A DNA stretch of 64,000 nt from CAZPQN01 sp964588795 (lineage in GTDB: Bacteria; Fidelibacterota; UBA2242): positions 13,510-77,509 of the forward strand of contig CAZPQN010000009.1 in NCBI GenBank assembly GCA_964588795.1, in the 5' to 3' direction. The first letter of the stretch is position 1. Each line of letters opens with the position of its first letter. Shown piece by piece: positions 17,789-27,295 of the stretch. The translations under genes were made by a program, and so were the position numbers. The notes beneath the pieces were generated by a model. It was not told where the DNA came from. It made no database searches and saw nothing but the letters and a program-made list of their open reading frames with translations.

Positions 17789-19243
17789 ATGGGGCTATGG
17801 GATTTTCAGTTGAGTTTCAAGGAGCTGGTCCTGGACTTTTCGTTTATGAGTGTTTTCCTGATCGTCGGCACGATTTTCCGGCGCTACGGATTGTTCTTTC
17901 AGAAGTATCTGATTCCGAACAATCTGATTGCCGGGTTCATCGGCCTGCTGATCGGGCCGCAGATTCTCGGGCATGTCCCGTTCGAAAAACTGTGGTCTGC
18001 CATCGGACTCGGCGGCCTCATCGGACGCATTTTCGTCCCGCTCGACGGCCAGCGCATGGGGCTGTACGTCTATCATCTCCTGGCGCTGACCTTTGTCGCC
18101 ATTGGCCTGCGCGGGGAAAAGACGAGCTGGGGCAAAGGACCGCTGAGTTTCAGTCTCTCGATGCTCACCAGCTACATCATTCAGGGCACGCTGGGGCTTC
18201 TGGTATGTTTCATTTTCGTTTATACCACCAAACCCGAACTGTTTCCCGGCTTGGGTCTGTTATTGCCGATGGGTTTCGGGATGGGGCCCGGGCAGGCCTT
18301 TACGATTGGCAGCAGCTGGGAAAAATTCGGTTTCGAGGGAGGCGGCATGGCGGGCCTGACTATCGCCGCCGTGGGCTACCTGATTGCCTATTTTGCCGGA
18401 ATGGTCATCGTCAACAAGGGCATCAAGAACGGCGAAACGGCGCTGATCAAGGGCATTGACAGCATCTCAAGCGATATGCGCACGGGCGTCGTCAAGTACG
18501 GCGACAAACAGATCGCCGGCTTCCTGACCCTCTCGCTGGAGGCCATCGAACCACTGGCCTATCAGGTGGGGGTGATCGGCGTGGTGTACCTGGTGTCGTT
18601 CTGGGTTGCCAAGGGGTTAGCCTGGTGCCTGGTCAGCATCAATGCCGCTGGCTTTGTGTCGACGGTCTGGGCGTTTCATTTCGTCATCGCGCTATTGGTG
18701 GCACTCGCCTGTCGTAAGATCATGGACAAAATGAAAAAAGGCTATCTGATTGACCGGGGACTGATGACGCGCACCGCGGGATTGTTCGTGGACTACCTGA
18801 TTGTCGGTTCCATCTGCGGCATCAGTCTGGCGGTAGTCTGGAAATACTGGGCGCCGATTCTGCTCATGTCCATTCTGGGCGGGATTGCGACCTATTATAT
18901 GCTCCGCTATGTCTGCTACCGCGCTTTCGACGACTATCACTTCGAACGCTTCGCGGCGGTGTTTGCCGAAATGACCGGCACCCTGAACTCCGGACTGGTG
19001 ATGATCCGCGTGACCGATCCAGAATTCAAAACGCCGGTGGCGGAAGATTTGGTTTATTCCAGCGGCATCGCCCTCTTTTTCGGCCTGCCTCTGCTTATCC
19101 TGCTGAACGTGCCGATGAACTTCTTCAACAATAGCCTGTTCGGCTACTGGGTGACGTTCGGGTTGATGCTGTTGTACGGGATCATCCTGTGGATTTTCTG
19201 GCGCGTGATTGGCTTTATCAAGTTCAAACGGGAGCGCGTGTAA
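17789..19243 (+). CDS. gltS: Sodium/glutamate symporter, GltS family
   Basis: 484 residues with AAGGAGG before the ATG. It has about 11-12 hydrophobic segments and two repeated halves, with the GltS-type signature motifs PNNLIAGFIGLLIGPQILG near the N-terminus and GFGMGPGQAFTIGSSWEKFG in the first half. Known relatives import glutamate with Na+. The gene does not belong to a transport operon here, but a sodium gradient could be supplied by the NQR encoded at 38546-45030. It is somewhat longer than E. coli GltS (about 400 residues), and substrate specificity within this family is not secure. Confidence 0.78.
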   Translation: MGLWDFQLSFKELVLDFSFMSVFLIVGTIFRRYGLFFQKYLIPNNLIAGFIGLLIGPQILGHVPFEKLWSAIGLGGLIGRIFVPLDGQRMGLYVYHLLALTFVAIGLRGEKTSWGKGPLSFSLSMLTSYIIQGTLGLLVCFIFVYTTKPELFPGLGLLLPMGFGMGPGQAFTIGSSWEKFGFEGGGMAGLTIAAVGYLIAYFAGMVIVNKGIKNGETALIKGIDSISSDMRTGVVKYGDKQIAGFLTLSLEAIEPLAYQVGVIGVVYLVSFWVAKGLAWCLVSINAAGFVSTVWAFHFVIALLVALACRKIMDKMKKGYLIDRGLMTRTAGLFVDYLIVGSICGISLAVVWKYWAPILLMSILGGIATYYMLRYVCYRAFDDYHFERFAAVFAEMTGTLNSGLVMIRVTDPEFKTPVAEDLVYSSGIALFFGLPLLILLNVPMNFFNNSLFGYWVTFGLMLLYGIILWIFWRVIGFIKFKRERV

Positions 19244-19322
19244 AATAGAGTCGAACTAATCCAGCATTGCCAACATTACGCGCTCTGACCGGCTAAAGCC
19301 ATCTTTTATATACAATTTTTTA

Positions 19323-19631
19323 TATTCTATTGGAGTTTGCGCTGTTTACCGCGAAGGCGACGCCGATTATGCGGCTGTGGTTTCTACCGACCGGCATGGC
19401 AATCTGCGCTGGCGTTATTATCTCGAGAAACTGATTGAATTCTTAACCTTGATTGGGGATGCAAAGGGCAAGGCTTAAAGCGTGGCTGGTAAAAAAATCT
19501 ACTGCATTGCGCGGGGCGGCGATCTGCTCTGAACCCAGCATTATGCCGAAGCGGGATTCATCACCGAAACGATGAATTTAGCGATTAACTCGCGGGATGA
19601 ACTGACAGCCTGTATTGGTCATGGGCTGTAG
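19323..19631 (+). pseudogene. Probable gene remnants in a 645-base gene-poor stretch
   Basis: Between gltS and the phosphofructokinase gene no intact gene was found. One 51-codon open stretch (19326-19478) reads like real protein (VYREGDADYAAVVSTD, RWRYYLEKLIEFLTLIGD) but has no start codon upstream. A second, in another frame from a GTG at 19482, reads AGKKIYCIARGGDLL, stops at TGA (19530), then continues in frame with TQHYAEAGFITETM until 19631. I do not recognise the parent protein. The likeliest reading is one or two decayed genes. The following 170 bases contain a 7-bp-stem hairpin at 19697-19715 and nothing else that I can name. Confidence 0.3.
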
Positions 19632-19800
19632 CTTCGGCAGTAATCGGTTGAACTAAAATTAATCCGGTTAATGAGTAGCCCGGCCGTAAGTTGCGGGGGC
19701 AGGTATTCCCTGCCCGCCCAGCAGGCTCTCCGGAACGGGAACAAATGACCGCGCCTTCCCAATCGTGCAAAACGAATGGCAAATTGCGTACCTGAAATAT

Positions 19801-19855
19801 TTTGAGGGAATTTTCTCAAAACAGGGTTTGATATTTTATTTTTTTTTATTAATAT
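19801..19855 (+). promoter_or_regulatory. Palindrome and candidate promoter upstream of phosphofructokinase
   Basis: TTTGAGGGAATTTTCTCAAA (19801-19820) is a 20-base palindrome with two mismatched pairs, a likely operator. Directly after it are TTGATA (19828-19833), a 16-base A/T-rich spacer and TAATAT (19850-19855). The T-rich spacer makes chance matches easy, so the promoter is tentative. Confidence 0.3.
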
Positions 19856-19888
19856 TGCCGCCGTTGAATTGAATTTTGGGAGCAGTGA

Positions 19889-21082
19889 GTGAAAAAACGT
19901 ATCGCAATCCTGACTGGTGGAGGTGATGTCCCGGGGCTCAACCCGGCGATCCGCGGGGTTACTTTACGCGCTTTGAAGGAAGGCTTTGAAGTCATCGGCA
20001 TCCGGCGGGGCTGGGGTGGCATGCTGGACATCATCCGCGACAAGGACGCCGACAACAGCAACAACTTCCAAATACTCAATGCCGAAATCGTCAACAAGGC
20101 CGGCCGCACCGGCGGCACCTTCCTGCACACTTCGCGCACGCGCCCCAGCCACGTCGCCGCAGACGCCGTGCCCCCGCACCTGAAGGACAAGTACAACGCC
20201 AAAAGCAACGATCTGACTCCGGAAGTATTGAAGAATCTCGAATTTTTAGGCGTCGAATATCTGATCCCGATCGGCGGTGATGACACGCTCAGCTACGGCG
20301 TCACCCTGCATAAAGCCGGTTTCAAGGTCGTCGGCATTCCCAAAACCATGGACAACGACGTCCCCGGCACCGACTACTGCATCGGCTTCAGCACCTGCAT
20401 CACCCGCACGCTCGAACTGACCCACAGCCTGCGTACCTCAGCCGGTTCGCATGAACGCTTTCTGGTCATCGAGGTTTTCGGGCGTTACGCCGGCTTCACG
20501 GCACTCCTGCCGACCATGGCGGGCGCCGCCAATCGTTGCGTCATTCCCGAATACAAATTCGACATGGAGCGTCTGGCCCAATTACTGGTCGAAGATCGGT
20601 TTACCAATCCCAGCCACTATGCCGTCGCCATCGTTTCCGAAGGCGCACTGCCGAGCGGGCAGGACGAAATGATCACGCAGGGCGAGGAAAAAGACGCCTA
20701 CGGACATAAGAAATTGGGCGGCATCGGTGAAATTGTTGCCAAGTTACTGAAAGACATGTCCGCCAAGTACAATCAGGGGCGCAAGATCAACGTCATTGGC
20801 CAGAAACTCGGCTACCTGGTGCGCTGTGGCGACCCGGACGCCTTCGATTCCATCGTGCCCATGGTCTACGGCAACATTGCCTTCGACCTGATTCTGAAAG
20901 GGCGCAGTGGGCTATTGGTGAACCTGAAAAACGGCGTTTACGGACATACCAATTTGGAAGTCGTAACCAGTTATAAAAAGGTCGTGGATGTGGAAAAGTT
21001 TTATGATACGGAGCGCTATCGTCCGCAGTACAAGAGCTTCGAACATAAACCGTTCTTCATCATGACCAGCAACAAAGCATAA
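19889..21082 (+). CDS. 6-phosphofructokinase, pyrophosphate-type signatures
   Basis: 397 residues from GTG, with TTGGGAG upstream. The PFK fold is clear: LTGGGDVPGLNPAIRG at the N-terminus, PIGGDDTLSYG (residues 127-137) and GIPKTMDNDVPGTDYCIGF. In ATP-PFK the phosphate-donor site reads GGDGS and the later motif PGTIDND; here GGDD (129-132) and PKTMDND (151-157) carry the Asp and Lys typical of PPi-dependent and mixed group enzymes. It would phosphorylate fructose 6-phosphate reversibly with pyrophosphate, saving ATP, which suits an anaerobe. Biochemistry would be needed to exclude ATP use. A strong terminator follows the gene. Confidence 0.88.
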   Translation: MKKRIAILTGGGDVPGLNPAIRGVTLRALKEGFEVIGIRRGWGGMLDIIRDKDADNSNNFQILNAEIVNKAGRTGGTFLHTSRTRPSHVAADAVPPHLKDKYNAKSNDLTPEVLKNLEFLGVEYLIPIGGDDTLSYGVTLHKAGFKVVGIPKTMDNDVPGTDYCIGFSTCITRTLELTHSLRTSAGSHERFLVIEVFGRYAGFTALLPTMAGAANRCVIPEYKFDMERLAQLLVEDRFTNPSHYAVAIVSEGALPSGQDEMITQGEEKDAYGHKKLGGIGEIVAKLLKDMSAKYNQGRKINVIGQKLGYLVRCGDPDAFDSIVPMVYGNIAFDLILKGRSGLLVNLKNGVYGHTNLEVVTSYKKVVDVEKFYDTERYRPQYKSFEHKPFFIMTSNKA

Positions 21083-21115
21083 CATTTCCCTCCTCCCTCC
21101 TCTCAAAGAGGTCAA

Positions 21116-21152
21116 GCAAACAGGGCGACCAAATCGCCCTGTTTGCGTTTTT
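21116..21152 (+). terminator. Strong rho-independent terminator after phosphofructokinase
   Basis: A perfect 13-bp stem, GCAAACAGGGCGA (21116-21128) with TCGCCCTGTTTGC (21134-21146), has a CCAAA loop and is followed by GTTTTT. Confidence 0.9.
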
Positions 21153-21346
21153 AGGGGAGACGGAAATGTTTCCTCCGCGGGTGAAGGCGTGGGTTGGGTT
21201 TTGGTACCTCGCGGGGGGAAGGGGGGCATTTGAATTTCTGCGGATTAATGCCTAATTTTACCGATGACAGGACTATTTGGCATTCAGAGCACGCACAAGA
21301 GAATTGCCGTGTCAATTATTAACCAAAAATATACTGGAGAAGTACA

Positions 21347-24300
21347 ATGGCTAAGCAGATGAAGACGATGGATGGCAATACGGCGGCGGCGCACGTGGCT
21401 TATGCGCTCAGCGAGGTGGCGGCGATTTATCCGATTACGCCTTCCTCGGTCATGGGCGAGCTGGCTGACGAATGGTCGGCGCAGGGACGCCGGAATATTT
21501 TCGATCAGGTACTGCGGGTAGTCGAGATGCAGAGTGAAGCGGGAGCGTCCGGGGCGGTGCATGGCGCACTTTCCGCCGGGGCGCTGACGACGACCTTCAC
21601 CGCCTCGCAGGGTTTACTGCTGATGATCCCGAACATGTTCAAGATTGCCGGCGAACTGATGCCCGCCGTGTTTCATGTCTCGGCGCGCACGGTAGCCAGC
21701 GAAGCGCTCTCCATTTATGGCGATCATTCGGACGTCATGGCGACGCGCACGACCGGTTTTGGGTTGATGGCCTCCGGTTCGGTGCAGGAAGTCATGGATC
21801 TGGCGCTGATCACGCACCTGGCTTCGCTGAAAGCCAGCATCCCGTTCGTGCACTTTTTCGACGGATTCCGTACCAGTCACGAGGTCAAGAAGATCGCCGT
21901 GATTGACTACGATACAATCCGGAACCTGGTTGATCTGGAGGATATTGAAAAATTCCGCGCCCGCAGTCTCAACCCCGAGCATCCGCAACTGCGCGGCACG
22001 GCGCAGAACCCGGACATATTCTTCCAGGTCGCGGAAGCCGCCAATAAATATTACGACGCTGTGCCGGAGATCGTCGCGGCAACCATGCAGAAAGTCGGCC
22101 AGGTCATCGGACGGCAGTATCAGCTTTTCGATTACGTCGGTCATCCGGAAGCCGAGCGCGTCGTCGTGATGATGGGTTCCGGCGCCGAGGCGGCGCATGA
22201 GACCGTCGAATACCTGAACCAAAAAGGCGAAAAGGTCGGCCTGATCAAGGTGCGGCTCTATCGCCCATTTTCGGCCAAACATTTTCTCAGCGTATTGCCC
22301 CGGACGGCCCGGCGTATTGCCGTGCTTGACCGCACCAAGGAATCCGGCGCGTTCGGCGAGCCGCTCTTCACCGACATCTGTGCCGTTTTACAGCAAGCCA
22401 AAGACGAGCGGCTGATCATCGGCGGACGCTATGGCCTCGGGCAAAAAGAGTTCGATCCATCGATGGCCAAGGCCGTTTTTGATAATTTGAAACTGTCCCA
22501 GCCGAAAAACAATTTCACCGTCGGCATCGATGACGATGTCACCTTCCGCAGTTTGCCCGTTACCGAGAAAATCGACACGGTGCCCGCCGGCACGGTGCAG
22601 GCCATTTTCTGGGGCTTTGGTTCCGACGGTACGGTTGGCGCCAACAAGGACGCCATCAAGATCATTGGTGATAACACCGACATGTTTGCGCAGGGTTATT
22701 TCGCCTACGATTCGAAAAAATCGGGCGGGCTGACGCTCAGTTTTCTGCGATTCGGGCCCCGCGACATGCGCTCTACTTATCGCATCAACGCCGCCGATTA
22801 CGTCGCCTGTCACAAGCAGAGTTATGTTTTTAATTACGACCTGACGGAAAATATCAAGGAAGGCGGGATTTTCGTCCTGAATACGCTCTGGAATGACGCG
22901 GAGCTGGAACAGAATCTTCCGCCGGCTCTGCTCCGTGCCATTGCCCGCCGGAAATTACAATTCTATACGGTGGACGCCACCAAAATCGCCGCCGAGGTGG
23001 GTTTGCCGGGACGCATCAACATGGTTATGCAGACGGCGTTCTTCGCGCTTTCCAAAGTCCTGCCGTTCGACGCGGCGATCAAGCACCTGAAAGACGCCAT
23101 CCAGAAAACCTATGGCGCCAAGGGCGAGAAAATCGTACAGAAGAACTGGGCGGCGGTAGATGCCGCGATCAATGCCCTGCACGAGGTAAAATATCCCGCC
23201 AGCTGGGCAGATTTCCCGGAGAAAGCGGTCGCTCAGCGGACGGTCCCGGAATTTGTCACGACCATTCTCGAACCGATGAACGCCCAGCAGGGCGACAAAC
23301 TGCCGGTCGGCGTTTTTACTCCCGGCGGATTGTTCCCGGTGGCCACCAGCCGCTATGAAAAGCGCGGCATCGCGATCGAAGTTCCCCACTGGATTCCGGA
23401 GAATTGCATTCAGTGCAACCAGTGCAGTTTCGCCTGCCCGCACGCGGTCATTCGTCCGGCGCTGTTGACGCCCGAGGAAAAAGCCCAGGCGCCAAAGGGT
23501 TTCGAGACCATCAAGGCGATCGGCAAAGGCTTGGAGAACCTTGACTACCGCATTCAGGTTTCGGTGCTGGATTGCACCGGTTGCGGTAACTGCGTGGACG
23601 TCTGCCTGGGCCGAAAGGGTCAGAAAGCCCTGGAGATGAAGCCTTTCGAGAGCCAGCTGGAGCAATGCGCCAACTGGGCATTCTTCGAGAAGGTTCCCGT
23701 CAAGGACCAGGTCATGCGCAAGGACACGATCAAGGGCAGTCAGTTCCAGCAACCGCTCTTCGAATTCTCCGGTGCCTGCGGCGGCTGTGGCGAAACTCCC
23801 TATATCAAGGTCGTCACGCAGTTGTTCGGTGACCGGATGTTAGTGGCGAATGCTACGGGCTGTTCCTCGATTTACGGCGGCAGTGCTCCGGTCTGCCCTT
23901 ACGCGGTCAATGCCCAAGGCCACGGCCCCGCCTGGGCCAACTCACTCTTCGAAGATAACGCCGAATACGGTTTCGGCATGGCACTCGCCATGATTCAACG
24001 ACGTGAAAAACTCGCCGATCTGGTGAGTGCGGCGGTCAAAAATACGACCGGCGTACTGGCGGAAGCCTTGCAGGCCTGGCTGAATGCCAAGGACGACGGC
24101 GAACTTTCCCGCACCACGGGCGACAAAGTCAGGGAATTACTGGCTGACCAGTATCAGGGTAATCCGCAGTTGACCGCCATCTGGGATCAGCGTGATTTGC
24201 TGACCAAGAAATCCATCTGGATCATCGGCGGCGACGGCTGGGCTTATGACATTGGCTACGGCGGTCTGGATCATGTCATCGCCATGGGTTATGACGTCAA

Positions 24301-24856
24301 TATCCTGGTGCTCGATACGGAAGTCTATTCCAATACCGGCGGGCAATCTTCGAAAGCCACACCTTTCGGCTCGGTCGCCAAATTCGCCTATTCCGGCAAG
24401 AAAACCGGCAAGAAAGACCTCGGCATGCTGGCCGTCAACTATAAGAATGTCTATGTCGCTTCGGTAGCCATGGGCGCCAACATGAACCAGTTCCTGAAAG
24501 CCGCGCTCGAAGCCGAGAAATTCCCCGGGCCTTCGTTACTCGTGGCCTATTGCCCGTGCATCAATCACGGCATTTACAAGGGTATGCTGTCGCAGGAAGA
24601 ATCCAAACAGGCGGTGGAATGCGGTTACTGGCCGCTCTATCGGTACAATCCGCTGTTGAAAGCCGAGGGCAAGAACCCCTTCGTATTGGAATGCAAGGAA
24701 CCCAACGGCAAACTGATGGAATTCCTGGACGGCGAAGTGCGCTATGCGACCCTGAAAAAGTCGTTCCCGGAAGAGGCGCAACGTCTGCGGGCCAAGTTGG
24801 CCGATGAGGTCGTTGAACGCTATAAAAAGTATAAACGCTTAGCCGAAGAAAGCTGA
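21347..24856 (+). CDS. nifJ: Pyruvate:ferredoxin (flavodoxin) oxidoreductase, single-chain
   Basis: 1169 residues, the usual length for the fused NifJ type, with GGAGAAGTAC before the ATG. Domains in order: alpha-like N-terminus (VAAIYPITPSSVMGELAD), transketolase C-terminal-like and gamma domains (with FWGFGSDGTVGANKDAIK), two [4Fe-4S] clusters (CIQCNQCSFACPHA and CTGCGNCVDVCLG), then the TPP-binding beta domain (GACGGCGETPYIK, ATGCSSIYGG, GGDGWAYDIGYGGLDHV). It oxidises pyruvate and CoA to acetyl-CoA, CO2 and reduced ferredoxin. It is cytoplasmic and marks a largely anaerobic metabolism. It stands alone between a strong upstream terminator and its own terminator. Confidence 0.96.
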   Translation: MAKQMKTMDGNTAAAHVAYALSEVAAIYPITPSSVMGELADEWSAQGRRNIFDQVLRVVEMQSEAGASGAVHGALSAGALTTTFTASQGLLLMIPNMFKIAGELMPAVFHVSARTVASEALSIYGDHSDVMATRTTGFGLMASGSVQEVMDLALITHLASLKASIPFVHFFDGFRTSHEVKKIAVIDYDTIRNLVDLEDIEKFRARSLNPEHPQLRGTAQNPDIFFQVAEAANKYYDAVPEIVAATMQKVGQVIGRQYQLFDYVGHPEAERVVVMMGSGAEAAHETVEYLNQKGEKVGLIKVRLYRPFSAKHFLSVLPRTARRIAVLDRTKESGAFGEPLFTDICAVLQQAKDERLIIGGRYGLGQKEFDPSMAKAVFDNLKLSQPKNNFTVGIDDDVTFRSLPVTEKIDTVPAGTVQAIFWGFGSDGTVGANKDAIKIIGDNTDMFAQGYFAYDSKKSGGLTLSFLRFGPRDMRSTYRINAADYVACHKQSYVFNYDLTENIKEGGIFVLNTLWNDAELEQNLPPALLRAIARRKLQFYTVDATKIAAEVGLPGRINMVMQTAFFALSKVLPFDAAIKHLKDAIQKTYGAKGEKIVQKNWAAVDAAINALHEVKYPASWADFPEKAVAQRTVPEFVTTILEPMNAQQGDKLPVGVFTPGGLFPVATSRYEKRGIAIEVPHWIPENCIQCNQCSFACPHAVIRPALLTPEEKAQAPKGFETIKAIGKGLENLDYRIQVSVLDCTGCGNCVDVCLGRKGQKALEMKPFESQLEQCANWAFFEKVPVKDQVMRKDTIKGSQFQQPLFEFSGACGGCGETPYIKVVTQLFGDRMLVANATGCSSIYGGSAPVCPYAVNAQGHGPAWANSLFEDNAEYGFGMALAMIQRREKLADLVSAAVKNTTGVLAEALQAWLNAKDDGELSRTTGDKVRELLADQYQGNPQLTAIWDQRDLLTKKSIWIIGGDGWAYDIGYGGLDHVIAMGYDVNILVLDTEVYSNTGGQSSKATPFGSVAKFAYSGKKTGKKDLGMLAVNYKNVYVASVAMGANMNQFLKAALEAEKFPGPSLLVAYCPCINHGIYKGMLSQEESKQAVECGYWPLYRYNPLLKAEGKNPFVLECKEPNGKLMEFLDGEVRYATLKKSFPEEAQRLRAKLADEVVERYKKYKRLAEES

Positions 24857-24861
24857 TTTGG

Positions 24862-24908
24862 CTCTCCGCCTGACTGGCGTTTCTGCCGCCAGGCGGAGAG
24901 TTTTATTT
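24862..24908 (+). terminator. Rho-independent terminator after nifJ
   Basis: CTCTCCGCCTG (24862-24872) pairs with CAGGCGGAGAG (24890-24900), an 11-bp stem followed by TTTTATTT. Confidence 0.85.
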
Positions 24909-24962
24909 GCCTGTCTGGCGTAGTGATTCGCCAGTGGACTTAAAGGCACTTATTTATAATCA

Positions 24963-26567
24963 TCAGCACTGGTTGAGCCATAGCGGATTGGTCAGGGCAA
25001 AATGACCGGTGCGGGTGTACAATTCCGCCCGCCAGTAACCTCTTGCGGGTACTTCGGCGAGGCCGATTTGGCGCTGAATACTCAATGCCCCGCCCGGAAA
25101 GTCGAAAGTTTTATATTCCTGTTCGCGCCCCCGATCAACGTCACCGGCATAAATAATTAAGCGGCGCAGAGAACCAAAATGGTAACTGGAACGGACATCC
25201 AATTTCAACAATCCGCCGGCGGAGCAATTCGCGTCAGCGGCTTTTTCCCAGTCGATAGCCAAAAAGGGGCCATTGGAAACCAGGCTGGGTGCGGACTTCA
25301 GGCTGTTGCTCAACTGCGTTACAGCGAGCGGACCGGCCACCTTGACGCCGGTGACGAATGCACCGCAGACCTGGTGATCGTGTTCATGCATTGACCAGAG
25401 TGGCACCTTTATCTGGCGGAAGCGGTTGAAATTGCCGTGGGCATCATTGCCGGCGAATATGCGCAGGCGCCGACCCGCCAGCAAATGCTTGATCCAGTGC
25501 CGTTTGCCCGTCTCAAAATCGTCACCCGTGTGTCCGTTCAGGATCTGCCAGCCGCTCAGGTTGCGGTGCCAGTCGCAGGGGTTCCAGGTGTCGCGCCGGA
25601 TGATCAGGCGGTGGCTGAAAACCGGGTGGGTAAAGGGATGCGTGGCAAAAGCCAGACTCGTTTCCGGAAGAAGGTCTAATATCCGGGCAAAATGCGACTC
25701 GGAGGCGTAACCGAGTGATTTTTCCAGCCCGTCGCCGGTGCCGGGGAAAAATTGCGCAGAATTGAGGACTGCCATATGCACGTTGCGTCCCAGGCCGTTG
25801 TCCACCGAGACTTCCTCGCCGGGAAGCAGGACGAAAGCCGGATTACTGCGATTGATTTCCTGCACCTCGGCCAAATAATCCTGCCACTTGTGGAGCTCGG
25901 GATCATTTGCAAACCAGGAATCCGGTTGGTCATCAAGATCATAGGAATGTTCAATCAGGGCTCCGAATGATAGACCCATGGGTTGCGCGAAAGCGGGGAT
26001 GTAAGCCGCCGGCAACCCGAATTCCACGGCATCCGCGGTCCAGTGGGAATGCAGATGCAGGTCGCCCCAGTGCCAGCCGGGCGCCGCCGGACGAGGTTCG
26101 TCGTCAATAAAAGTCGTCAGGGGGCGGTGTGACAACGTCGCATAGTTATCGTTGTGCACCTGGAAAGCACGCCGCGCGGTACGCAGAAAAGCCCGACCGC
26201 AGACAGTGACTTGCTGTTGTTTCAGGTGCGCGACGGGCAGGTTGTATATTCTGACCAGCCATTTCTGATTGATGGTCAGGTTTTCCGGGAAGCAGAATTC
26301 CTGACGGTCAGCTTGGTCGAGTGTTTTGATGGTCAGGCAAACCTTTGCGAGCGTCACCGGGAACCAGTGTGCGTCTTTGATGACGAGGGCGACCGGCAGA
26401 TAGTCGGTTTCGACGCGCCGGGGTGCGTCGAAGACGATTTCGGGCTCTTTTTTGAAGAGTCGTCCACGCCAGAAACGGGTGCGCAGGTGCATCTCGGCGT
26501 ACAGCCAGACAATCATCAGCGCCGCGATCCAGCCCGGCTCTATCGCTATCCCAACAGATACCTGCAT
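24963..26567 (-). CDS. PHP-type metal-dependent hydrolase, CehA-like
   Basis: 534 residues. The N-terminus has a hydrophobic segment (GWIAALMIVWLYAEM), then an Ig-like region (about 40-150). The PHP domain begins with HWGDLHLHSHWTADAVEFG and includes GALIEHSYD, LLPGEEVSV, ATHPFTHPVFSH and FAGNDAHGNFNRFR, the clustered His and Asp metal ligands of the PHP superfamily. A C-terminal beta-rich domain follows. Related proteins (CehA and McbA-like) are metal-dependent phosphoesterases or esterases of unknown physiological substrate. The gene is alone, convergent with nifJ and divergent from efp. Confidence 0.72.
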   Translation of the reverse strand: MQVSVGIAIEPGWIAALMIVWLYAEMHLRTRFWRGRLFKKEPEIVFDAPRRVETDYLPVALVIKDAHWFPVTLAKVCLTIKTLDQADRQEFCFPENLTINQKWLVRIYNLPVAHLKQQQVTVCGRAFLRTARRAFQVHNDNYATLSHRPLTTFIDDEPRPAAPGWHWGDLHLHSHWTADAVEFGLPAAYIPAFAQPMGLSFGALIEHSYDLDDQPDSWFANDPELHKWQDYLAEVQEINRSNPAFVLLPGEEVSVDNGLGRNVHMAVLNSAQFFPGTGDGLEKSLGYASESHFARILDLLPETSLAFATHPFTHPVFSHRLIIRRDTWNPCDWHRNLSGWQILNGHTGDDFETGKRHWIKHLLAGRRLRIFAGNDAHGNFNRFRQIKVPLWSMHEHDHQVCGAFVTGVKVAGPLAVTQLSNSLKSAPSLVSNGPFLAIDWEKAADANCSAGGLLKLDVRSSYHFGSLRRLIIYAGDVDRGREQEYKTFDFPGGALSIQRQIGLAEVPARGYWRAELYTRTGHFALTNPLWLNQC

Positions 26568-26656
26568 TGGGCAAAATCTATCATTTACCCGACCGAACTA
26601 ACAAGATTTTTCGCAGTCGGTTTATGGCGTTTGGGGTTTAAAACGGGGAAAATTCG

Positions 26657-26685
26657 TTGACACTTAATTGCATTGCCCTTAAATT
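26657..26685 (+). promoter_or_regulatory. Sigma70-type promoter of the efp-accBC block
   Basis: TTGACA (26657-26662) matches the -35 consensus exactly, and a 17-base spacer leads to TAAATT (26680-26685). Transcription would start near 26692, about 30 bases before efp. It lies in the divergent region with the PHP gene and is the best promoter candidate in the window. Confidence 0.65.
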
Positions 26686-26721
26686 CACCTGCATTTTTGT
26701 CTTTCGAAAGGAGTGAATTTT

Positions 26722-27282
26722 TTGGCAACGACAGCCGACATCCGCAATGGTCTGGTAATCAATTTCAATGGCGAATTGGCACGCGTCATAGAGTTTCAAC
26801 ATATCAAGCTGGGCAGAGGCGGCGCCCGCATCTGGACCAAATTTAAAAAAATCCGTACCGGACAGGTCATCGAAAATACCTACCGTTCGGGTGAAAAAAT
26901 CGAGATTGTCCGTCTGGAAGCGCGGGAAATGCAGTACTTGTACCACGATGGTCATAATTACGTTTTGATGTCCCTGGAAAACTACGAACAGATCGCCGTC
27001 CCGGGTGAGATATTTGAATCCGCTTCCCATTTTGCCAAGGAAAACGAAATCGTCAGGGTCCTGTTTCACGACGAAACGCCCATCGACGTCGAACTGCCAC
27101 CTCATGTTAATTTAGTCGTAAAGTCCACCGAGCCGGGAATGCGCGGCGACACGGTCACGGGGGCCACCAAGCCCGCGGTGCTGGAAACCGGATTCACCGT
27201 GCAGGTACCATTATTTATCAATGAAGGGGATATTGTGCGGGTGGATACCCGTTCCGGCACCTACTGTGAGCGTGTTAAATAA
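26722..27282 (+). CDS. efp: Translation elongation factor P
   Basis: 186 residues from the TTG at 26722. AAAGGAG lies 8 bases upstream, and the start gives the family N-terminus MATTADIRNG; a GTG at 26713 overlaps the ribosome-binding site and is rejected. The three OB/KOW-like domains are complete (C-terminal TKPAVLETGFTVQVPLFI, GDIVRVDTRSGTY). EF-P relieves ribosome stalling at proline runs. The tip of domain I, normally PGKG with a modified Lys, here reads KLGRGGAR. Arg32 sits where Pseudomonas-type EF-P is rhamnosylated by EarP, but the surrounding residues do not match that group. The gene leads the accB-accC operon, a common arrangement. Confidence 0.93.
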   Translation: MATTADIRNGLVINFNGELARVIEFQHIKLGRGGARIWTKFKKIRTGQVIENTYRSGEKIEIVRLEAREMQYLYHDGHNYVLMSLENYEQIAVPGEIFESASHFAKENEIVRVLFHDETPIDVELPPHVNLVVKSTEPGMRGDTVTGATKPAVLETGFTVQVPLFINEGDIVRVDTRSGTYCERVK

Positions 27283-27295
27283 ACACGGAGGGGTA

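Noticed and set aside
19482..19631. Selenoprotein reading of the in-frame TGA at 19530
   Set aside because: No SECIS-like hairpin follows and no selenoprotein family fits.
21614..22282. 222-codon minus-strand frame inside nifJ
   Set aside because: NifJ is certain in the plus frame; this is a shadow.
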